From Lysobacter antibioticus (lineage in GTDB: Bacteria; Pseudomonadota; Gammaproteobacteria; Xanthomonadales; Xanthomonadaceae), in the NCBI RefSeq assembly GCF_001442535.1, contig NZ_CP013141.1, forward strand, positions 499,160 to 563,159: a DNA stretch of 64,000 bases, given 5' to 3'. Under the pieces are notes generated by a model. It had not been told where the DNA came from. It searched no databases and saw only the letters and a list, made by a program, of their open reading frames with translations. Numbering within the stretch: the first letter of the stretch is position 1; each line of letters opens with the position of its first letter. This document shows, in pieces, positions 36,272 through 45,053 of the stretch. A program made the position numbers and the translations under genes.

Positions 36272-37045
36272 ATGAATCTTCCGCATCTGAACCCGCGTGG
36301 CGCGGCCTCGCGCGTGATGGCCGCCGCCATCCTGCTTATGCTGTCGGTCTGCACGGCGTGTGCAGGCCCGGGAAACCGATCGATGCAAGCCAGCGAAGTC
36401 TTCCCCGACGTGCGCAGCGCCGAACTGGCCGAGGCCGCGGCCGACGGCAATGCCGCGCGTGTGCGCGAGCTCGCCGCGGCCGGCGCCAACCCGAACGCGC
36501 GCGGCGCGAAGGGCACCACGCCGCTGCAGTGGGCGCTGTACCACCACAGCAGCGCCGGCCTGGAGGCCTTGCTGGGGGTCGGCGCCGACCCGGCGGTCGG
36601 CAGCGACGACGGCATGACCGTGATGCACTTGGCGGCGATGGCCAACGACCCGCGCTACCTGCGGGTGCTGCTGGAGCGCGGCGCGAACCCGGACACCCCG
36701 AACACCGTTACCCAGGCCACCCCGCTTGCGGCGGCGCTGATGGGCGAGCGCGCCGAGAACTTCAAGGCCCTGCTCGCAGCCGGTGCCAAGCCCGACCTGG
36801 CCGACCGCATGGGCAACACGCCGCTGCACCAGGCCGCCAAGGTCAACGAATTCGGCCATGCCCTGTCCTTGCTGCAGGCCGGCGCGAGCCCGAACGCCCG
36901 CAACGTGCAGGGTGCGAGCTTCCAGCGCTTCATGTTCATGACCCCGGAGAAGGTCCTCAACGGCCAGACCCGTCGCGAGCGCGAAGCGGTGATCGAATGG
37001 CTGCGCGAGCACCAGATCCCGATCGAGGATGCGCAGGCGAAGTAG
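36272..37045 (+). CDS. Ankyrin-repeat lipoprotein
   Basis: The 257-residue product begins with a lipoprotein-type signal (VMAAAILLMLSVCTACAGPG; cysteine of the lipobox in CTAC). About five ankyrin repeats follow: ADGNAARVRELAAAGANPNA, KGTTPLQWALYHHSSAGLEA, DGMTVMHLAAMANDPRYLRV, ATPLAAALMGERAENFKALL and MGNTPLHQAAKVNEFGHALS. Ankyrin repeats mediate protein binding. Envelope ankyrin proteins next to lipase genes act as immunity proteins in several type VI effector loci, so it may neutralise the upstream lipase; this is an inference from position. Confidence 0.8.
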   Translation: MNLPHLNPRGAASRVMAAAILLMLSVCTACAGPGNRSMQASEVFPDVRSAELAEAAADGNAARVRELAAAGANPNARGAKGTTPLQWALYHHSSAGLEALLGVGADPAVGSDDGMTVMHLAAMANDPRYLRVLLERGANPDTPNTVTQATPLAAALMGERAENFKALLAAGAKPDLADRMGNTPLHQAAKVNEFGHALSLLQAGASPNARNVQGASFQRFMFMTPEKVLNGQTRREREAVIEWLREHQIPIEDAQAK

Positions 37046-37064
37046 GGCGCTGGGGCGACGGAAA

Positions 37065-37295
37065 CAGCAACAGCAACAGCAACAGCAACTCCCCCGCGCT
37101 GCGGAGGCGGTCGACCCCGGTTTTGCGCCGGGCGCCGCCCCCTTTTTCAAAGGGGGGCGAATCAACGCGCTTGTTCGGAAGGTCTTGAGGCGATCGTCGC
37201 CGCGGCTGCCGCTGCGGCGGTTGTCGCTATCGCAGCCGCAGCCGCAATTGCTGCCGTTCCCCACTTTTGGAAAAGGGGGGAAGGGGGGATTTGCT
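37065..37295. repeat. Repeat block: CAGCAA units and C/G-arm palindromes
   Basis: Four CAGCAA units (37065-37088) are followed by a palindrome-rich stretch with CCCCCTTTTTCAAAGGGGGG near 37139-37158. A second one lies near the end (CCCCACTTTTGGAAAAGGGG, then GGGGGGATTTGC). It separates the convergent ankyrin and histidine kinase genes and may act as a transcription barrier. Confidence 0.6.
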
Positions 37296-37303
37296 CTTCC
37301 CGC

Positions 37304-40150
37304 TCACCGCGGCAGCCGCCGTAAACGCTCCAGCGCGGTTTCCAGTTCGCTGAGCAGCGCCAGCAACGACGCCCAGTCTTCGTTGTGCGCGGCCTGCTCG
37401 ACCGCCTGCGCGGCTTCGCCGAGTTCGCAGGCGCCGATCAAGGCGGCGGCGCCCTTGATACGGTGGGCCTGACGGCGCACGCCATCCAAATCGCCCTGCG
37501 TGCGTGCGGCCTGCAACTCGGCCAAGTCCTGGCGGGTAACGGCGAGGAAGTCGTCGAGCACCTGCGTGGCATCGCCGCCGCTGTCGTTGAGCAGGTGCTG
37601 CAGCACCTCGCCGTCGAGCACGCGCGCGCGCTCGTCGCCCGCCAGCACGGGCGAGGTGCCCGGCGGCGGTACGGTGTGCGGCAACCAGCGTTGCAGGCAG
37701 GCGGCCAGGCCTGCGACCGCGACCGGCTTGACCAGGTAGTCGTCCATGCCCGCGGCCTGGCAGGCCTCGGCTTCGCCTTTCAATGCCGACGCGGTCAGGG
37801 CGACGATGGGGGTGCGCGGCAGGCCGCCGCGCGCTTCTTCTTCGCGCACCGCGCGGGCCAGGCCGTAGCCGTCCAGGCCGGGCATATGCACGTCCGACAA
37901 CAGCAGTGCATAGCGCCCGCTGCGCCAGCGTTGCAGGCCTTCCTGGCCGCTGCTGGCGGCTTCGCTGGCATACCCGGCCAGGGCGAGCTGGCGCGCGATC
38001 ACCAGGCGGTTGGTCGGGTGGTCGTCGATCAGCAGGATCAGGCTGCGTTCGCGCTCGGCGCTGGCGAGGTCGGGCAGGGGACGCGCGACCAGCGCCGTCG
38101 CCTCCGCGTCGCCGAGGATCGAGGCGCGCAATTCCGAGGCCGGCGCCCGCGTCAGAGCGACGCGCAAGCGCATGGTCGTGCCGACGCCGGGCGCGCTTTC
38201 CATGGTGACGTCGCCGCCCATCAGCAGCGCCAGACGCCGGCAGATCGCCAGGCCGAGGCCGGTGCCGCCGTAGCGGCGGGTGGTGTCGCCGTCGGCCTGG
38301 CTGAAAGGTTCGAACAAGCGTTGTTGCTGCTCGGCGCCGACGCCGATGCCGGTGTCGCTGACGCGCAGGCACAAGGCATCGCGGGCTTCGTCGTCGCCGT
38401 CGGCCAGGGCCGGGCCGAGGTATTCGAGTGCGATCTCGATGCTGCCGTGTTCGGTGAACTTGACCGCGTTGGAAAGGAAATTGCCGAGGATCTGGCGCAG
38501 GCGCAGGGCGTCGGCGCGATGCGCCGGGGCCACGCCGGCGTCGATCCGGCAGCTCAAGGCCACGCCGCGGCTGGCGGCGGCGCCGACGAAGCCGGCCATC
38601 GTGCTGCGCACCAGCGCCGGCAGGTCGACCGCCTCGGTGACGATCTCCAGGCGTCCGGCCTCGATCTTCGAAAAGTCGAGGATGCCGCCGATGATCTGCA
38701 GCAGCGATTGCGACGACTGCTCGATCACGTCGAGGGCGCGGCGTTGCTCGGCGTCCAGGCGCGAATGCGCGAGCACCTCGATCATGCCGGTGACGCCGAT
38801 CATCGGGGTGCGGATTTCGTGGCTCATCGCCGCCAGGAACGAGGACTTGGCGCGGTTGGCGTCCTGGGCGCGCGCTTCGCTGGCGCGCAGTTCGCGTTCG
38901 AGCCGCTTGAGCGCGCTCAGGTCGGCGGCGATCAGCAGCAGGCCCGGTGCGTCTTCGTCTTCGTGGGTGGCCGACACCGCGACCAGCGCCGGCACCCAGG
39001 TGCCGTTGCGATGGCGCAGGCGGGTCTCGCGCGGCGCGGCGTTGGCCAGGGCGAGTTCGCGCAAGGCGGTCCAGTCGGCGCGCACCGTCTGTCCGGTCTG
39101 CGCGCTCAACTCGCTGGCCAGGGCTTGCAGGGCGCGCGGCTCGAACACCGTGTGCAGGCGCTCGTGGCCGATCACTTCCTCGGCGCTGACCCCGAGCAGG
39201 CGTTCGGCGAAAGGATTGACCAGGGTCAGGCAGCCGTCGCCGTCGACGGCGAGGATGGCGATCTGCGCCGAATCCAGCAGCGAACGCTGGAAGCGCTCGC
39301 GTTGTTCGAGTTCGGCGCGGGTGCGTTCGTTGCGGATCAGCTGTCCGGTCAGTTCGGTCTCGAAGCCGAGCACGTCGCGGCGCATGTCGATGAAGGCCTG
39401 CATGACCGCGCCGAGTTCGCCGGCCGGCAGTTCGCCGGGTTCGGCGGTGTAGTCGTGCTCGCGCATGCGCCGCGCCAGCCAGGTCAGGCGGTCGATGCCG
39501 CGCGAGGCGTTGCGCAGGATGCGCCGGCCGATCAACGCCGCGGTGGTCAGGGCGAACAGCGACAGGGCGATGCGGATCAGGCTGACCCACTCGCTGCGGA
39601 CGATGTCGGCGCGCACCACGCTGTCGGCCTGGACCAGCTTGAGGTCGGACAGCAGTTGCAGGCGTTGGGTCAGCGGGTCGATCGCCGGGTACAGGCGTTT
39701 GTCGGCGAATTGGCCCAAGGCGCGGATGTCGCGATGGCGCAGGATCGCGCGCAGCTCGGCCGCGGCGGCGTCGGCGGTGCGGCGGGCCTGCGCGGCGGCG
39801 TGCAACTGCGCGCGCTCCTCGGCCGAATGCGGCAAGGCCTGCAGGCGCGGCCAGGCCTGGTCGACGCGGCGCTGGGCGCTGTCGACGCGTTGCAGGCCTT
39901 CGTCCCAGTCGACCAGGTAGTTGCGCACGCGGAAGGTGGTGTCGACCACGTCCAGGCCGTAGCCGTCGGACACGGTCTTGATCAGGCGCAGGCCGAGCAG
40001 GGCGTCGTCCTGCAAGGTCTGCAGGGTGCGGCGCGCGCGGTACTGCTCGATCTCGTCGATCACCAGCACGCTGGCGCCGGTGAGCAGGAACAGGCCGAAC
40101 AGCCCCCACAGTTGGTGGCGGATGCTGAAGCGGTCGAGCCAGGCGAACAC
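37304..40150 (-). CDS. Hybrid sensor histidine kinase (PAS, HisKA, HATPase, REC, Hpt)
   Basis: I prefer the GTG at 40150 (behind TGAGG) over a TTG at 40162 that would overlap the EAL stop. The 948-residue product has a first membrane helix at about 12-32, a helical extracytoplasmic domain, and a second helix at about 190-208. HAMP-like linker and PAS (about 285-410) follow, then HisKA with H444 in [11 protein letters not shown] and an ATPase domain with N561 and DTGIGVG. A receiver domain has D753 in [12 protein letters not shown], and an Hpt domain has H896 in [13 protein letters not shown]. This is a full internal phosphorelay. The upstream gene encodes a response regulator-EAL phosphodiesterase, its likely output. 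Confidence 0.92.
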   Translation of the reverse strand: MFAWLDRFSIRHQLWGLFGLFLLTGASVLVIDEIEQYRARRTLQTLQDDALLGLRLIKTVSDGYGLDVVDTTFRVRNYLVDWDEGLQRVDSAQRRVDQAWPRLQALPHSAEERAQLHAAAQARRTADAAAAELRAILRHRDIRALGQFADKRLYPAIDPLTQRLQLLSDLKLVQADSVVRADIVRSEWVSLIRIALSLFALTTAALIGRRILRNASRGIDRLTWLARRMREHDYTAEPGELPAGELGAVMQAFIDMRRDVLGFETELTGQLIRNERTRAELEQRERFQRSLLDSAQIAILAVDGDGCLTLVNPFAERLLGVSAEEVIGHERLHTVFEPRALQALASELSAQTGQTVRADWTALRELALANAAPRETRLRHRNGTWVPALVAVSATHEDEDAPGLLLIAADLSALKRLERELRASEARAQDANRAKSSFLAAMSHEIRTPMIGVTGMIEVLAHSRLDAEQRRALDVIEQSSQSLLQIIGGILDFSKIEAGRLEIVTEAVDLPALVRSTMAGFVGAAASRGVALSCRIDAGVAPAHRADALRLRQILGNFLSNAVKFTEHGSIEIALEYLGPALADGDDEARDALCLRVSDTGIGVGAEQQQRLFEPFSQADGDTTRRYGGTGLGLAICRRLALLMGGDVTMESAPGVGTTMRLRVALTRAPASELRASILGDAEATALVARPLPDLASAERERSLILLIDDHPTNRLVIARQLALAGYASEAASSGQEGLQRWRSGRYALLLSDVHMPGLDGYGLARAVREEEARGGLPRTPIVALTASALKGEAEACQAAGMDDYLVKPVAVAGLAACLQRWLPHTVPPPGTSPVLAGDERARVLDGEVLQHLLNDSGGDATQVLDDFLAVTRQDLAELQAARTQGDLDGVRRQAHRIKGAAALIGACELGEAAQAVEQAAHNEDWASLLALLSELETALERLRRLPR

Positions 40151-40158
40151 TGCGCGCC

Positions 40159-41355
40159 TCAATGTTCGGGCCGGCGCCAGCGGCCGAGCAGGGCCGGCAA
40201 CTCTTCGCCCGGTACCGCATCGCCGATCAGCCGGCCCTGGGCGATCGCACAGCCCAGTTCGGCCAGCATCTGCCAGTCCTCGACCGTTTCCACGCCTTCG
40301 GCGACCGCGTCCAGGCCGAGCTTGCGCGCCAGGTCGAGGCTGGCCTCGACCACCGCGCGCTTGCGCGGCTGTTGGCTGGCGCCGGCGATGAATTCCTGGT
40401 CGATCTTCAATTCGGTGAACGGCACCTGCGAGAGTTGCGACAGCGAGGACCAGCCGGTGCCGAAGTCGTCGATCGACAAGCCGAAGCCCTTCAGGCGCAA
40501 GCGCGCCAGCACGCCGAGGCCGCGTGCGGCGTCGGCGATCAGCGAACTTTCGGTGAGTTCGAGCACGACCTCGGCCGGGTCGACGCCGGCCTCGCGGACG
40601 ATGCGCTGATAGCGATCGGCGGCGCCGGCATCGTCGAGGGTCGAGGCGGAGACGTTGACCGACAGTTTCAGGCGCAGCCCGCTGCGGTCCCACTGGCGTT
40701 TCCAGCGGCAGGCCTGGGCGAGCATCTGTTCGGTGAGTTCGTCGACCAGGTCGGCGCTTTCCAGCAACGGCAGAAAATGATGCGGCAGGACCACGCGGCC
40801 GTCGCCGCGCGTCCAGCGTGCCAGGGCCTCGACGCCGATCGCCCGGCCGTTGCCGAGTTCGACCTGCGGTTGGAACCACGGCACGATCTCGCCGGCGGCC
40901 AAGGCCGCGCGCAGGCTGTCGAGGCCGATCTCGCCGGGGTCGTCGTCGGCGACGGTGGCGGCGACCAGTTCCAGGCCGGCCAGGGCCTGGGCGAGTTTGC
41001 TCCGGGTCAGCGGTTTGGGCACCGCCTCCAGCACGCGCAGGCCGCAGGCGCGGGCCATGGTCTGGACGGTGTGCAGCAGGGCCGCGTCGAGCGCGCTGAC
41101 CACCAGGATCGCGCGCGCCAGGTGCTCGCGGGCGAGGTGGTCGATGAATTCGATGCCGTCCATGCCCGGCATGTCCAGATCGACCAGCACCACGTCCGGC
41201 ACCTGCGCCAGCGAGCGCAGCAAGCGCAGCGCGGAGGCGCCGTCGCCGGCCTCGTGCAGGCGGGCGACGCCGAGTTCGGACAACAGGCGCAGCGCCATGC
41301 GGCGTTGGAAGCCGTGGTCTTCGACCACCACAACGCTCAGTAGCGAAAGGGACAT
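40159..41355 (-). CDS. Response regulator with EAL-domain c-di-GMP phosphodiesterase (RocR-like)
   Basis: The 398-residue product has an N-terminal receiver domain ([18 protein letters not shown]; phospho-acceptor D59 in [11 protein letters not shown]) and a C-terminal EAL domain. Catalytic motifs are kept: GVEALARW (the EAL equivalent), [33 protein letters not shown] and AVAEGVET. It should therefore hydrolyse c-di-GMP when activated by phosphorylation. REC-EAL architecture matches Pseudomonas RocR. The start follows GAGG, and the kinase gene begins directly downstream, supporting a two-component pair. Confidence 0.92.
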   Translation of the reverse strand: MSLSLLSVVVVEDHGFQRRMALRLLSELGVARLHEAGDGASALRLLRSLAQVPDVVLVDLDMPGMDGIEFIDHLAREHLARAILVVSALDAALLHTVQTMARACGLRVLEAVPKPLTRSKLAQALAGLELVAATVADDDPGEIGLDSLRAALAAGEIVPWFQPQVELGNGRAIGVEALARWTRGDGRVVLPHHFLPLLESADLVDELTEQMLAQACRWKRQWDRSGLRLKLSVNVSASTLDDAGAADRYQRIVREAGVDPAEVVLELTESSLIADAARGLGVLARLRLKGFGLSIDDFGTGWSSLSQLSQVPFTELKIDQEFIAGASQQPRKRAVVEASLDLARKLGLDAVAEGVETVEDWQMLAELGCAIAQGRLIGDAVPGEELPALLGRWRRPEH

Positions 41356-41499
41356 CCGATCCTCGGCTGCGACGGCGCATCGACAGACCGACGTCGTCGA
41401 GCGAACGCGCGGCTGTGGACGGCCGACTGTAGCCGTGTAAGGAGTCCAACGGAAACAACGGCGACGAACGGTCGCGGTTGCGGTCGTCGCCACGAAAAA

Positions 41500-41524
41500 G
41501 CGGCGCGGCATCACGCCGCGCCGC
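41500..41524 (-). terminator. Intrinsic terminator for the TPR gene
   Basis: On the minus strand, a 10-bp perfect G/C stem (GCGGCGCGGC with its complement, loop of five) is followed by TTTTTCG. It lies 49 bases past the stop of the gene at 41573-42211. Confidence 0.85.
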
Positions 41525-41572
41525 TGCTTTCGCGCACGCCGGGCGAGGCGCCCGGCACGGCCTTGCGCGGCC

Positions 41573-42211
41573 TTACGGCCAGCGCGGCGGGTTCTCGGCC
41601 CAGGCCTGTCGCACCTGGGCGAGAGTGGCGCGATCGCTGTCGCGCCACGCCGGCAGCAACTCGGCATAACGCGAGCTGTCGCGCCACAGATCCGGCTCGC
41701 TGCGCACCGCGGCGGCGTACCACTCCACCGCTTCGTCCTTGCGTCCCAACGACCACAGCGCGACCGCGTAGGTCGGCGGCATCCATGCGGCGCTGACGTT
41801 GCGCGCGCCGTGCAGGGTCGCCCAGTACTTGAACGCTTCCTCGTGGGCGCCCAGGTGGTACAGATCCCAGGCGTAGTTCCACATGATCGCGCGCCAGTAG
41901 GTGCTGCCGCTGTCGATCTCGCGCAGCGCCCGTCCGTACAACTGGCGGCCCAACTCGACCCGGCCGCCTTCCATGGCCAGGTGCGCGAGCTGCGCGGCCT
42001 CGGTCGGCGCGTGCGCCTTGCGTTCGATGATTTTGGCCAGCCGTTCCATGGCGGCGTCGCCGGTCTCTTTGATCGCGACCACCGGTTTGGTGGTCTGAGC
42101 GTCGGCGTCGAAGTAGAACTCGCCCGGCTTCGACAGGGCCTGGGCGCCGGCGGAGCCGGATACCACGGCGGCGGCGAGTGCCGCAGCCAACAACAACTTG
42201 CGAATAGGCAT
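41573..42211 (-). CDS. Secreted TPR-like protein
   Basis: The 212-residue product has a signal peptide (LLLAAALAAAVVSGSAGAQA) and helical pairs with TPR/Sel1-like spacing (AAQLAHLAMEGGRVELGRQL, YAWDLYHLGAHEEAFKYWAT, YAVALWSLGRKDEAVEWYAA). It is probably a periplasmic scaffolding protein. No partner is evident from neighbours. A strong terminator follows, so it is likely monocistronic. Confidence 0.8.
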   Translation of the reverse strand: MPIRKLLLAAALAAAVVSGSAGAQALSKPGEFYFDADAQTTKPVVAIKETGDAAMERLAKIIERKAHAPTEAAQLAHLAMEGGRVELGRQLYGRALREIDSGSTYWRAIMWNYAWDLYHLGAHEEAFKYWATLHGARNVSAAWMPPTYAVALWSLGRKDEAVEWYAAAVRSEPDLWRDSSRYAELLPAWRDSDRATLAQVRQAWAENPPRWP

Positions 42212-42396
42212 GTTTGTAGATCCCCCTGGAACCCCTACATGCTAACCGCTGCGATGCACAATCCATGAATCGGCGCACATAATTTATTTGACGCAAGGTG
42301 GCGGATCGCCTGTTGCGAGCTGGCCGGATCGTGCCATCGCGACCGGGTCGGCCGTCGGCGCGGGGCATGGATGGGCGGCCGCGGTGTCTGGACGAG

Positions 42397-42425
42397 CGCT
42401 CCGCCGCGGTCGCCGCGGCGGAGCG
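42397..42425. terminator. Hairpin past the hexosaminidase gene
   Basis: A 13-bp perfect stem CGCTCCGCCGCGG with a 3-base loop lies 16 bases after the hexosaminidase stop. It lacks a T-run on the minus strand, so it may block exonucleases rather than terminate. Confidence 0.45.
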
Positions 42426-42440
42426 AAGGGCTTGGCCGGG

Positions 42441-44858
42441 TCAGTTCGCGGCCGGGCGCAGGGTCACGCGGTCGAGCGCCCACAAGGGGTCGTGGCCGCC
42501 GCTGGCGAAGACGAAGCACAGGTCGTGGCGGCCGGCGAGCTTCGGCAGGGTCGCCTGCAGCGTGCTCAGACCGTCCGAACGTTTGGCCTCGGCCAGCGGC
42601 AGACGCGCGATCGGTGCGCTCTTGCAGTCGTCGACGCGCACTTCCAGGGCGCCGCCGAGCTCGGCCTTGCGGGTCACGATGTTCTTGGTGTCGTGCCAGA
42701 GTTGGAAGTTGTAGGGCACCTGGCCGACCCGGACCTCGATCCGGCCGACCCCGTCGAGGCGGGCGCCTTCGTAGATCCAGCAGGGGTCGATCAGGTTGGT
42801 GGTCAGCGAGGCGCGGGCGCCGTCGCCCTTGCCTTCGATCGCGGCGTCGTCCTCCAGGCGCAGGTTGTAGCCCTCGCGGCAAGGGCGCAGGCCGGCGCTG
42901 GTGCGGGTGCTCAGGTCGGACAGGTCGCGGGCGCTGAAGCGGCGCGGCGCCGAGATCGCCTTGCCGTCGACGAAGGTGGTCGCCACCAGGTCCAGCGGCA
43001 GGGTCGCGGCGAGCGGCTGCGTGTACAGCGGGGCGTCGACGCCAGGGTCCTGGCCGTCGGTGCGGTAGCGGATCTCGCCGAAGCCGGTCTGGTTGCTCAG
43101 CGCCAGCTTCGGCGCGGCGCCGTCGGCGCCGTCCTCGACCTTGAACTTGACCGCGTAGGCGACGTCGGAGGCCTTCACGTCCTGGGCGCGGTAGCGCGCC
43201 ATCTGCGCGGCCAGGCGCTGCTGGAAGTCGTTCCAGTCGATCCGCGCCTGCGGCGACCAGACCACTTCCGACAGCGCATCCAGGCGCGGGTACAAGGCGG
43301 TCTGGATGCGCTCGAAGCTGCGCCGGTGCTCGGCCCACAGGTTGGCCTGGGCGCCGAGCACGTGCTTGCTCTGGGCCGCGTCGAGCTCGGCCGGCACCAC
43401 CGAGAACTGATAGAAGTCGCGCAGGGTGCTGATCGGGAAGCGCCCGCTCGGCTCGTCGTCGCGGTCGCTCTGGACGTAGTCGAGGTAGAGCTGGCGGTCC
43501 GGCGCGACGACCACGTCGTGGCCATCGCGCGCGGCCTCGACCGCGCCCTTGGTGCCGCGCCAGGACATCACCGTCGCGCTGGCCGGCAGCTTGCCGCCTT
43601 CGAGGATCTCGTCCCAGCCCAGCAGGATGCGGTCGTGCTTCTGCAGATGGCCGGCGATGCGGCCGACGAACCAGCTCTGCAGCGCCATCTCGTCCTTGAG
43701 GCCGAGCGACTTGATCTTGGCCTGCACGTTCGGCGAGGCGATCCACTGGTCCTTGGCCGCTTCGTCGCCGCCGATGTGGATGTAGCGGGAGGGGAACAGG
43801 CCGACGACTTCGTCGAGGACGTTTTCGAGGAAGCCGAAAGTGGAATCGTCGACGCCGTACAGGTAGGTGTGCACGCCCCAGTCCGGCGACACCGGCGGCG
43901 CCTTGCGCACGACGTCGGTGACGCCGAGTTCCGGGTAGGCGGCGATCGCCGATTGCGCGTGGCCGGGCATTTCGATTTCGGGGACCACGGTGATGTGGCG
44001 CTCGGCGGCGTAGCGCACGACGTCGCGGATCTGTTCCTGGGTGTAATAGCCGCAATAAGGTTTCGGCTTGCCCTCGGCATCGCGGCCGGCGGCGCCGGCG
44101 AGGATGCGGCAACCGCCGACCTCGGTCAGGCGCGGGTACTTCTTGATCTCCACGCGCCAGCCCTGGTCGTCGGTGAGATGCCAGTGGAAGGTATTGAGCT
44201 TGTGCAGCGCCATCTGGTCGATGACCGACTTGACCTCGTCGACGCTGCGGAAGTGGCGGGCGACATCGAGCATCAGGCCGCGCCAGACGAAACGCGGGGC
44301 GTCGTCGATGCGCTGCGCGGCGATGCTCGCCGCGCCTTTGCCGCCGTCGGCGGTGGCCAGTTGCCACAACGTGACCGCGCCGTAGAACAGGCCGGCGGCG
44401 GCGCGCGCCTGCACGCGTACGCCGTCGCGGCCGATGTCGAGGGTATAGGCCTCGTCGCCGGCGGCGGACTTGGGATCCAGCGCGAACACGATCGCATCGG
44501 CGCCGGCCTTGCCGCCGCTGTCGATGCTCGGCGCGAAGCCGCGCAACTGCCGCACGCGCGCGGCGAAATCCTCGGCGACGCGACGCGCGGCCGCATCGTC
44601 GGCGGCGACGACCAGGCGGGTCTGCGGCCCGAACACGAACCGCCCTTCGCCGGCGACGACTTGCGCCGGACGCGGGATCACCGCGCTCGCATGCGCGGCG
44701 ATCGCCGGCTCGGCGCCGCTCGCGGCGGTGGAGGTGGCGTCGGCTGAGCTGGAGCTGGCTGAGGTAGAGCCGGCCGGCGAGGTCGTGTTCTGGCAGGCGG
44801 CCAGTCCGATCGCCGCGGCGCTGGCCAGGGCCAGGTTCCAGGCGGTACGCGTTTTCAT
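42441..44858 (-). CDS. Beta-N-acetylhexosaminidase, GH20 lipoprotein
   Basis: The 805-residue product has a lipoprotein signal (LALASAAAIGLAACQNTTSP, lipobox LAAC) and a GH20 catalytic barrel. The paired catalytic residues are D365-E366 in YIHIGGDEAAKDQW. Other GH20 marks are FVWRGLMLDVARHFRSVDEV, NTFHWHLTDDQGWRVEIKKY, VVPEIEMPGHAQSAIAAYPE and LGWDEILEGG. It releases GlcNAc from chitin oligomers or peptidoglycan fragments at the cell surface or in the periplasm. It lies downstream of a TonB receptor and a sugar kinase on the same strand, in a GlcNAc use cluster. Confidence 0.94.
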   Translation of the reverse strand: MKTRTAWNLALASAAAIGLAACQNTTSPAGSTSASSSSADATSTAASGAEPAIAAHASAVIPRPAQVVAGEGRFVFGPQTRLVVAADDAAARRVAEDFAARVRQLRGFAPSIDSGGKAGADAIVFALDPKSAAGDEAYTLDIGRDGVRVQARAAAGLFYGAVTLWQLATADGGKGAASIAAQRIDDAPRFVWRGLMLDVARHFRSVDEVKSVIDQMALHKLNTFHWHLTDDQGWRVEIKKYPRLTEVGGCRILAGAAGRDAEGKPKPYCGYYTQEQIRDVVRYAAERHITVVPEIEMPGHAQSAIAAYPELGVTDVVRKAPPVSPDWGVHTYLYGVDDSTFGFLENVLDEVVGLFPSRYIHIGGDEAAKDQWIASPNVQAKIKSLGLKDEMALQSWFVGRIAGHLQKHDRILLGWDEILEGGKLPASATVMSWRGTKGAVEAARDGHDVVVAPDRQLYLDYVQSDRDDEPSGRFPISTLRDFYQFSVVPAELDAAQSKHVLGAQANLWAEHRRSFERIQTALYPRLDALSEVVWSPQARIDWNDFQQRLAAQMARYRAQDVKASDVAYAVKFKVEDGADGAAPKLALSNQTGFGEIRYRTDGQDPGVDAPLYTQPLAATLPLDLVATTFVDGKAISAPRRFSARDLSDLSTRTSAGLRPCREGYNLRLEDDAAIEGKGDGARASLTTNLIDPCWIYEGARLDGVGRIEVRVGQVPYNFQLWHDTKNIVTRKAELGGALEVRVDDCKSAPIARLPLAEAKRSDGLSTLQATLPKLAGRHDLCFVFASGGHDPLWALDRVTLRPAAN

Positions 44859-44933
44859 CGTTGCGCTGCTCCGTTCGTGGCCGGCGTGCGTGGGGCGCGC
44901 GCCGGCGGTGTCAGTGTGCGGTGCTCAATGCGG

Positions 44934-44964
44934 CGAAGCCCGGCAGGGTAAGTGCCGGGCTTCG
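44934..44964. terminator. Hairpin past the TonB receptor gene
   Basis: A 12-bp stem CGAAGCCCGGCA/TGCCGGGCTTCG with a 7-base loop lies about 90 bases after the TonB receptor stop. A second imperfect G/C hairpin lies nearer, around 45010-45038. Neither has a clear T-run on the minus strand, so partial read-through to the hexosaminidase gene is possible. Confidence 0.5.
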
Positions 44965-45053
44965 GATGCGACGCGCCGACGGGATCGTGGCGATCCCGGC
45001 GACGTTGCCACGCGTCCGGCCTTGCGGCCGGCGCGTGCCGGTTGCGGTGCGGA

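Noticed and set aside
37385..40609. 1074-codon plus-strand frame opposite the histidine kinase
   Set aside because: Antisense shadow; the kinase frame holds all catalytic motifs, the plus frame has none.
44934..45038. G/C hairpins as a riboswitch
   Set aside because: They lie after the TonB receptor stop, form simple stems and show no aptamer-like conserved loops.
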